NCBI RefSeq assembly: GCF_040183065.1
Contig: NC_091122.1
Coordinates: 159,055,455-159,119,454, forward strand
Source: Periplaneta americana
Lineage: Eukaryota; Arthropoda; Insecta; Blattodea; Blattidae
Direction: 5' to 3'
Length of the DNA: 64,000 nt
A model generated the notes under the pieces. That model saw nothing but the letters and a program-made list of their open reading frames with translations, ran no database searches and had not been told where the DNA came from. Shown here piece by piece: positions 56,635 to 64,000 of the stretch (within the stretch, counting starts at the first letter, position 1; every line of letters starts with the position of its first letter). The position numbers and the translations under genes were made by a program.

Positions 56635-58887
56635 GAGGAAAGTGCCCTAAACCGGACTCCTACCCCTAAAGTGGACCCCTGGTCTCCTGGCTCTGCATTC
56701 TCTTGAACTCTAGCAGAACTAAGTGTAAATAGTAGTTTAGGCTTCTACCACTCTGTAGCGGAGCACACACGTCGCCCGCTTCATTTGTTGCTTATCAGTC
56801 CGCAATTACGTGTTTTGACAGCGGAAAAAGTTTTTACACTGTGCTACATTTTTCGTTATTTCTCCTAGATATTGGCAGGTAAGCCATTCGATCTATATAT
56901 ATCCTTAAATGGTAAGGATTAAGGTTACTGCTTGTCATTAAACCGTTTAATTGAGATGTTTGGTTAACCCTTTCTAACCCAAATTAAATTTACAAGCAAT
57001 CCATGTTGAAACAAATAGCTGTATTAGGACCAATTCAGTGACCAAGTTACGGGAGTGGCAACATTTGAAACAAAACTATATTGATGAAAATGTATTGAAA
57101 TAGAAGTTATCCAGCAAAATTTACCTTCATATGTAACACACAAGTATATAAATGCTATAAAGTTAATTATTGCCATATGGTATCTATAGGTAAGAAAGGG
57201 TTCAAATCTATTGAGTAAACAAAATGTTGGCTATAGTCGCGTAAACCTGACCCCTTATTTTTTCATGTTTAAAGTCTACCTGTATTTGTACACACTCTTA
57301 TTCTATTGGAATTCTGTTCCAAATTTCAAGAGGATAATGGGGAAGGAAGGAACAATCTTTACAACGTACCATTCAGGATGGATCCAAATGAACTCCTTCA
57401 CTCAGTGGTTTCGACACTTCATCGAGTTTGCCAACCCTACAAAGGAAAAACCTGTGCTGTTGCTCTTGGATGGCCACTTTAGCCACACACAGAATATTGA
57501 TCTGAGCAACTTGGCAAAAACAAATCATGTTACAATTGTGTCGCTGCCACCTCACCCTTCACACAAACTACAAACTTTGGACAAAACTTTCATGGTTCCC
57601 CTGAAAGTTCACTACAGCAAGGAAATCAGGGAGTGGTTAAGGTACAGTGCTTTTGATGCAATGGACCTGTTTGGCAAAGCCTATATTAGATCCCAAACAG
57701 CTCAAATAGCAATCAATGGATTTAAAGCAACCTTTGAACAAGAATCTGTTTTCAGATGCCGAATACATTGAAGAAGCAAACAAAAAACTATATTTCTCTT
57801 TCTATGAATCTGTGTTAAAGAAACGAACAGCAGAAAATCAGAGCTTTCCATAGAACGAAGAAGAATGTGATGTGAACGAACTACAAATTATTGTAGAGTT
57901 TGACCCAAATCAACGATCAACATCTTCGGCAGGTCAGGGTGTTCCTCTGTCATCAGCTACACTTGAGGATTCTCAGGGTTCCACATCTTCTAAGACAAGC
58001 CCGTTTGACATCACTCCCATTCCAAAATTAAAAAAGAGGTTCTCGAATAGGGGGCGAAAGATCTGCAGTTCTACGATCATCAAATCTACGTCTTATGAAG
58101 CTCAATTGGTGGAAGCTAAGAAAGCTAAAGAAGCAATGGAAGCTGAACAACAAGCACGGAATCGTGCTCAAGGACGCAAAAGCAATCGCGGCCAGGGATG
58201 TGGTTCAGAAGTACGGTACAGCCTTCAAGAAAAGGGAAAGGGCTCGTGAAAAATCGTCTAAATTTTGTGAAAAATGTGAGAATCAAGCACTGAAGATGAA
58301 AACAACGTGACCTCTGGAATATATGAATTGGATCTCTTCTCGAAAGTTTTCCCATCCAAAGATGATGCTTGGTATGTGTGTTTTGTGACAGAAAATTTTC
58401 GGAGGATTCTAAAGGGGAACTTTGGGTCGTTTGCTTTATGTGCTGGGACTGAAAAGTACATGAACATCTGCGATTTTTGTCGCTAAACGATTTAATTCTG
58501 TTGTACGTTTTGTGTATCTATTTTGAATACATCCTATATCTCTTTTTAAAAACTAAAACCTGTAATTGTAATATTATACTTATACTTTGAAACTAGTTTA
58601 TGTTTTCTCTTATTTAATACCTTTTTCCAAATTTGTTTAGTGTTATTTTGATTATTTCTACAAGGGGTCCGATTTCGGCAACTATTTTTCAAATCGCCAA
58701 AGTGTAAGGTTATTGAAAATAATTTTTTTCATACCAATTTTTAATTATATTTTCTAAAAGTAAAATGTAAATGGTGCATAACATTATAAAGTAAATATTA
58801 CATGCTTTTAAAACATAATTTTTTACTGTTTTATATTAAAAAAAAAATAAAAAACAAAATGGGGGTCCGGTTTTGGGCACTTTCCTC
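56635..58887 (+). mobile_element. Pogo-like element, 2253 bases
   Basis: Inverted ends GAGGAAAGTGCCC(T/A)AAACC then GGAC, flanked by TA (56633-56634 and 58888-58889). Contains the second half of a DDE_1-type transposase plus its C-terminal tail. The N-terminal CENP-B-like DNA-binding half is absent, so it is non-autonomous. Confidence 0.9.
57325..58486 (+). pseudogene. Pogo-type (DDE_1) transposase, N-terminus deleted, frames broken
   Basis: 57325-57771 reads GKEGTIFTTYHSGWIQMNSF, VLLLLDGHFSHTQNIDLSNL (second catalytic Asp in LDGHFS) and SLPPHPSHKLQTLDKTFMVP (third Asp in TLDK), then stops. 57872-58249 continues in another frame with the basic linker SPFDITPIPKLKKRFSNRGR and a charged coil. 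58335-58486 adds DDAWYVCFVTE..CAGTEKYMNICDFC, a degenerate Cys-rich end. The first catalytic Asp and the DNA-binding half are missing. Confidence 0.85.
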
Positions 58888-58889
58888 TA

Positions 58890-59900
58890 CAAGAAAATGC
58901 AGATGACACCGACATAGTACTCTTTCGCAGCTTGCTTTGTCCACAGAACATCGAGGGGAAGGAATTTGGGAAATATATTTGCGAAGAATAGAGTAGTTAC
59001 AGGAAAATACAATCCTTGTTTCTTTGCTCTATTTCTACAACGATTAGACTAACGGGATATGTATGATAACACTTTCTTGTGTTAAATTCTAACTTACCTT
59101 GTTTACGTGTTTTGACCTTTATGGGTTATCTTCAGATTAGACTAAGTTAATTTTATGAAGTAATTCGTGTAGGCATCTTTTTATTCTGAGATCAGACAAT
59201 CTTTTTCGAAATCGTGTTTGGAATTTGACGTGCTCTGTTAACGAAAATGAATCTTATGAAAATCCTATTTATTGAATAGAATACTTTTACGGGCCATCGT
59301 ATCATCGTATCCTTTGAGGTTATACAGTAAAATAACATGCAAGGACAGCCGTACAGTATTCTTGGCAGGCAGGCTTAATGGGACTTCATGCGAACGCACG
59401 AAAGAAAAAAATGGTATAAATTTGCCAATGTCTAAACTGCAAATACACAGACACTTGCATCCGTATTTGGAAGTAATTTTTACAGCGTTATTATGGATTA
59501 CTTAGGAATATTTAAAGTGCTAGACATAACTTTTAGGTACCGGTACTTAGTTTTTTCTTTAATGACTAGTACATACCATGTGAACAAATATTTTCAAATT
59601 TGCATATCAAAGAAACAAATTAGGCCTATATTAGAAAGCTGAAATTTTGCGGGTAGATCTTCAGAACTGAAGTAGGCCTACATTAGAAGTAAACTACCAT
59701 GTAAGAAATTCCAGTGTTTTGCAAAAATTATTATTTTTAATTAGACTGAATTTTGTTACTATAATAAATCTGTTTTCATCATAAATAATCATAGAATCAG
59801 TATTATAACTATTTTAAAGATTATCTAATAAGAGCTATCAGTAAACAATTAAACTCCTTATAAACTTAAAAACATTTTTTCATATGTTATGTAATAGTAA
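58890..59900. other. No feature recognised
   Basis: Ligase intron 6, AT-rich. The open frame at 59272-59505 has no domain. Confidence 0.4.
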
Positions 59901-59906
59901 AAAATA

Positions 59907-59907
<1 letters not shown>

Positions 59908-59957
<50 letters not shown>
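59908..59957. repeat. (ATT)n microsatellite
   Basis: About 16 units, then (ACTT)n. Confidence 0.93.
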
Positions 59958-59958
<1 letters not shown>

Positions 59959-60157
59959 TTACTTACTTATTTAATCTGGTGGAGTCAAGGCATCAGGCCT
60001 TCTCTACCACAACACCAGAATACAGATAATAATAATAGTTTTTATTTACCCCTGGCAGAGTTAAGGAGGTCTTCTCTTCCACTCAACCAGGATCAAATCA
60101 CATACGGAAAAATACATACCGGTATACAAATAGGTCTATAGGCCTTACAAAAAAAAA

Positions 60158-60813
60158 GCATCAAAACAAGAAAATAATGTCTAATAAACAAGGGTCCTAC
60201 AACACATACTTTCTGAGATCTGAACACTTGTTCTTAGGAGGTGCCCAATGTGACGTCCATTCATGGCAATGCATTCCTCTGCCCTTCGGCGTAAGGAATC
60301 ACGCACTCTTTGAAATTTGTTTTAATATGTTAATAAGAAAGTCCTGATAACGAGCCCCAGTTAATCTCTGTGGTAGCACGTATGGCCCTATTAATCTATC
60401 ACCAAGAACGCCTGTCCATAAGTTGATTGAGAATCGGTGCTGATGCCTTGTTTCTTCAACTGCATGGGGATTTTCATCTGCCCACACATGCTGATTACCA
60501 AAATTCACAACACCATCTCTACTGAACCCCGCTCATATCTGCAACCAGACTTTTGTTTTCAGTATTCCTTGCGACGTATCATTATTCCATGCCAGGGGTG
60601 TCAACTACGGTATCATTATCTGGTAGCCTGCTGTATTGTAGGGTAGAAAAATGCATTGCCATGAATGGACGTCACATTGAGCACCTCCTAAGAATAAGTG
60701 TTCAGATCTCAGAAAACATGCGTCATAGGACCCATGTTTATTAGACATTATTTTCTTGTTTTGATGCATACTATCATCTCCTAAAATAGTGGATACTTTT
60801 AACACCCTGTATA
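60158..60813 (-). mobile_element. Fold-back Tc/mariner-type relic
   Basis: 60158-60281 and 60642-60768 are inverted copies of about 125 bases (around 93% by eye), both coding the transposase C-terminus (MNGRHIEHLL, VQISE..). Between them, on the - strand (60299-60508), QHVWADENPHAVEETRHQHR then FSINLWTGVLGDRLIGPYVL is the central DDE region. The outer right end is ACACCCTGTATA (60802-60813), as at 16446. The relic therefore has one C-terminus for its own strand and a second one pointing the other way. Confidence 0.75.
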
Positions 60814-60984
60814 TTGACTGTCTAATATATTCAGTGAAGAAAAGTGGCTAAACATCTAAAAATAATTAACTCATTGTATAAATTTCAAAAGAAACAAAAC
60901 AGTAACATTTCGAAACATTTGCAATATATATTATTGTGATGTACCGAAGAACATATGATATTTCCGTGCAGGAGTTCTGCGTTA

Positions 60985-61130
60985 TCATACGATGAAGGAT
61001 GGTTGGAGCGGAGAAAAATTCTCTCCGACACCGGGACTCGAACCTGGGTTTTTAGCTCTACGTGTTGATGCTTTATCAACTAAGCCACACCGGATTCCAG
61101 TTCCGATGCCGGATTGAATCCTCTCAGTTT
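60985..61130 (-). repeat. tRNA-like SINE fragment
   Basis: - strand: ATCCGGTGTGGCTTAGTTGA (A box) and CAGGTTCGAGTCCCGGTGTC (B box) about 35 bases apart, followed by GGAGAGAATTTTTCTCC. Head-only copy of a further tRNA-derived repeat; not a tRNA gene because no tail half of the acceptor stem is seen. Confidence 0.6.
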
Positions 61131-61439
61131 AAGCTCCACCTCTTAGTTTCCCTTTAGTGGCCAAACCTCATGCATTGTGTTACAGATGTGTGACAGTGGC
61201 ACAATGTCCAACACACTATGTGCAGAGGTGCACTCATTGTATATTTCAAGTCAACTGACGACCTATATGAACCACATTCCTCTGTAGGACATAAGTTAGA
61301 CCATTTACCCACTTTTTTCTTAGGAAAAACCTTCAGTGCCCAGTGCTATAGAAAACTCAGATTTTCTTTTCTGTATCCAAATAGTGAGGTCATCAATTAG
61401 GCTACGTTTACAAGTTGGGACTTGAATAATTTGTTTCAG

Positions 61440-61595
61440 AACATGAAGGGCTACTTTAAACTTCCTGAAGCGACAGCTCAAATGATCGACAGCGAAGGCT
61501 GGCTGCACACTGGAGACGTAGGCTACTACGATGAGAAGGGTTACTTCTACGTTGTGGACAGGTTCAAGGAGCTCATCAAGGTGCAAGGCTTCCAG
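61440..61595 (+). CDS. Acyl-CoA ligase exon 7 (A7/A8 hinge)
   Basis: Exon with a TTTGTTTCAG acceptor and a TTCCAG|GTGAAA donor, phase 0 at both ends. Residues 425-476: [22 protein letters not shown] at 444-450 (the Asp binds the ATP ribose hydroxyls) and [13 protein letters not shown] at 464-476 (Arg465 and the hinge between the large and small domains). All key residues are intact. Confidence 0.95.
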
Positions 61596-62490
61596 GTGAA
61601 AACTTTCACGAGACATGAAACTCGCGAACTGCAATTTCTATTTGATCCAGAGTTGTGAGCATAACAGGATCCTTTATCATGACTAGACCACAGAACTTTA
61701 TGCACTAAAAAACCTGAAAATATGCATGCAAATATGCAGTAAAATACATTTTAAAGGTTTAATAATAAGATATAATTGAAAATACTTTAAAGTAATAAGT
61801 GTCAAGAAGCCATATTGCACAGAATACGAATTTCCCATCAGTTGAGAAACATTTGTCTTCAGAAACCCATTTATTCAACAAATCTTTTCTGTTACTTGTT
61901 TTCTTTCGGCATGTCAGCGGTTAAACTTTTAAGCAGATCGATCATGTACTGCTTCTTCGCTTGATTGTGCAGTAAACCTTGTTGAAATGAAAATTTACAC
62001 TCTACGAGACTTCACTATCGCAGATGTTTAAATACATTCAATTTTGTTTATATGAAATCAGAGCGCATCAGCAGCATTGTCTTCGCAGCAGTTCCATGAT
62101 CTCAACAATACTTGATTGTATTGTTACAGGTGTCTAAATACATTCATTTCTGGTTATACAAAATCAGAGTGAAAGTCTGACTGATAACTAGGGAACACGT
62201 ATTTTCGCTCTGACTCCTGCAAACTTAGCCTACACGTACACGGGTAGTATGTACCCAGATCAGCAGCTAGCCTCCTGTTAAAGTGGACAGGTACACTAGG
62301 GACAGGTATCCATTCTCGTCGCAGCAATTTCACGTCCTCAACAGTAATTAAATAATAATTGGTTATATTTATATAATTTTTATATTACTTGGAAATTATT
62401 CTTATTTTTATCAGAGAGATTTTAAAATTAGATAATAAATCGGGAAAAACAAGGAAATGTGTTAATATATGGTACATTTAAGTATTCTGA

Positions 62491-62497
<7 letters not shown>
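61596..62497. other. Ligase intron 7, left part; no feature
   Basis: Contains two related short stretches (ACAGGTGTCTAAATACATTC near 62127 and ATGTTTAAATACATTCA near 62024), possibly an old duplication. Nothing coding. Confidence 0.4.

Positions 62498-62532
<35 letters not shown>
62498..62532. repeat. (AT)n microsatellite
   Basis: About 17 AT units. Confidence 0.95.
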
Positions 62533-62535
<3 letters not shown>

Positions 62536-62649
62536 TTTAAAATGGAAAATCCTCAAAATATGCGTTTATGCAAAGTAAAGTTGGTTTCCTTCCAACGTAA
62601 AAACAATCAAGATGTATATATGTAAAAAAAAAGATCTGCAAACTACCAC

Positions 62650-62778
62650 GTTTACTTTCTTCTTCTTCTTCTTTTTCTGCCTGACAAGTGTTAGGCCACA
62701 AGGCCTGTTAAGGTCTTACATCAAATTTTCACGCCATCTCTTAGCAGGACGACCCACAGATCTTTGGCCAGGTGGTAC
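62650..62778 (-). mobile_element. Probable retroelement tail, short
   Basis: - strand reads CGSSCKEMA/GRPAKRW..NLM-like and LTLVRQ pieces around GGTCGTCCTGCTAAGAGATG. This resembles other LINE 3' ends but is too short to classify. The RTE LINE at 62779 is inserted at its left edge. Confidence 0.4.
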
Positions 62779-63425
62779 TTACTTACTTACAAATGGCTTT
62801 TAAGGAACCCGAAGGTTCATTGCCGCCCTTACATAAGCCCGCCATCGGTCCCTATCCTGTGCAAGATTAATCCAGTCTCTACCATCATATCCCACCTCCC
62901 TCAAATACATTTTAATATTATCCTCCCATCTACGTCTCGGCCTCCCCAAAGGTCTTTTTCCCTCCGGTCTCCCAACTAACACTCTATGCATTTCTTGATT
63001 CGCCCATACGTGCTACATGCCCTGCCCATCTCAAACGTCTGGATTTAATGTTCCTAATTATGTCAGGTGAAGAATACAATGCGTGCAGTTCTGTGTTGTG
63101 TAACTTTCTCCATTCTTCTGTAACGTCATCCCGCTTAGCCCCAAATATTTTCCTAAGCACCTTATTCTCAAACACCCTTGACCTATGTTCCTCTCTCAGA
63201 GTGAGAGTCCAAGTTTCACAACCATAAAGAACAACCGGTAATAGAACTGTTTTATAAATTCTAACTTTCAGATTTTTTGACAGCAGACTAGATGATAAAA
63301 GCTTCTCAACCGAATAATAACATGCATTTCCCATATTTATTCTGCGTTTAATTTCCTCCCGAGTGTCATTTATATTTGTTACTGTTGCTCCAAGATATTT
63401 GAATCTTTCAACCTCTTCGAAGGAT
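62779..63425 (-). mobile_element. RTE-type LINE 3' end, 647 bases
   Basis: - strand: INMGNACYYSVEKL-type start, LKVRIYKTVLLPVVLYGCET, FGAKRDDVTEEWRKLHNTEL, RLRWAGHVARMGESRNA, then after one frameshift GKRPLGRPRRRWEDNIKMYL and AAMNLRVP with stop. Short direct repeat GTGGTAC at 62772-62778 and 63426-63432. Confidence 0.88.
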
Positions 63426-63432
63426 GTGGTAC

Positions 63433-63730
63433 ATAATCATAAATTGCCTTTGGGAGTCTACTATTACTCATTCTTTCCAAATGATGTTTCCAATTAGACT
63501 GATATTGAACAATGTAATCTAAAACTGGTTGAGTTTTTAGTTTCTTTAAAATTTCACAATAGTTAATTCAATTTCTCATCTGAATTTAAAAGTAGCTCGA
63601 TATGCTTTAATTTTGTAGCACTGCCGATATACACAAGGCTTTTATTACTTTTCATCTTACAGACGTTTAGAGAAATATCCGAAGCATTTGGTAACGCCCA
63701 TGCTCTTATTTGATGTTGTATACATTGCAG
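63433..63730. other. Ligase intron 7, right part; no feature
   Basis: About 300 bases of AT-rich intron ending in the TACATTGCAG acceptor of exon 8. Confidence 0.5.
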
Positions 63731-64000
63731 GTGGCACCCGCAGAACTAGAGGAGATTCTCCGAGCTCATCCTGATGTACAGGACGCAGCGGTCGTTGGTG
63801 TCCCTGATGAGAGAAAAGGGGAGATTCCGAAAGCTTTTGTGGTTACTAAAGCGTCCAACATCACCGAAGAAAGCATTAAGAAGTTCGTGGAAAAAAAAGT
63901 TGCTAAGTATAAACGACTAGAGGGAGGAGTGGAGTTCGTAACCAGCATCCCAAAAACGCAGTCGGGCAAGATTTTGAGAAAAGTTCTTCGGGAGTTTAAG
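63731..64000 (+). CDS. Acyl-CoA ligase exon 8 (C-terminal domain, runs off window)
   Basis: Starts after a TACATTGCAG acceptor in phase 0 and is open to the last base. Residues 477-566: VAPAELEEILRAHPDVQDAA, VVGVPDERKGEIPKAF, a helix, and PKTQSGKILRKVLREFK, the A10 motif. Lys556 in SGK is the lysine that catalyses adenylation. At 566 residues the protein is at the normal length for the family, so only the C-terminal tail and stop, and any peroxisomal SKL-type signal, are outside the window. Confidence 0.94.
   Translation, partial: MAPAELEEILRAHPDVQDAAVVGVPDERKGEIPKAFVVTKASNITEESIKKFVEKKVAKYKRLEGGVEFVTSIPKTQSGKILRKVLREFK

Noticed and set aside
57872..58310. Independent Ser/Lys-rich gene
   Set aside because: It lies inside the pogo element and continues the transposase C-terminal linker.

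Overview
The window looks like insect nuclear DNA, most likely from a cockroach or a close relative. It is AT-rich, has long introns with GT..AG borders, an insect-type arylalkylamine N-acetyltransferase-like gene, an insect luciferase/4-coumarate-CoA-ligase-like gene, and a heavy load of short and long interspersed repeats. The cockroach placement rests on the general look of the RTE-type LINE tails and the tRNA-derived SINEs, and is an inference.

Two host genes are visible, both on the + strand. The first is a GNAT-family, AANAT-like acetyltransferase in three exons (2909-3198, 9924-10061, 13232-13509). Splice phases agree exactly, about 234 residues are present, and only the first codons lie upstream of the exons I can see. 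The middle exon is easy to miss because it is only 138 bases. The second is an ANL-superfamily acyl-CoA ligase in eight exons (29940-30143, 35587-35794, 41378-41743, 43590-43744, 47395-47569, 56376-56548, 61440-61595, 63731 to the window end). Every junction phase matches and 566 residues are encoded before the sequence stops, so only the extreme C-terminus is outside.

Everything else I can identify is repeats, mostly in introns and between the genes. 1-13.5 kb: acetyltransferase locus with a short hAT derivative, Harbinger-like MITEs, SINEs, a satellite-like array, LINE tails and a TTAA-flanked element. 13.5-29.9 kb: intergenic, with a TA-flanked element starting 15 bases after the acetyltransferase stop, pogo-like and hAT elements, an unclassified transposon, and a Penelope-like inverted structure with a hAT inserted in it. 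30-64 kb: ligase introns with a deleted mariner, a second TTAA element with extra 172-base repeats, a Harbinger copy split by an RTE LINE, a hAT with an uninterrupted 494-codon transposase, a pogo-like element, and a fold-back Tc/mariner-type relic. For many insertions both the terminal inverted repeats and the target-site duplications can be read directly.

The two host genes could be linked in metabolism, since the ligase makes acyl-CoA and the acetyltransferase uses acyl-CoA to acylate amines, but their proximity is the only evidence. I did not find a convincing new biological system. The strongest leads are the possibly autonomous hAT, the VNTR-carrying TTAA element pair, and three tRNA-headed SINE families that share a 3' tail.
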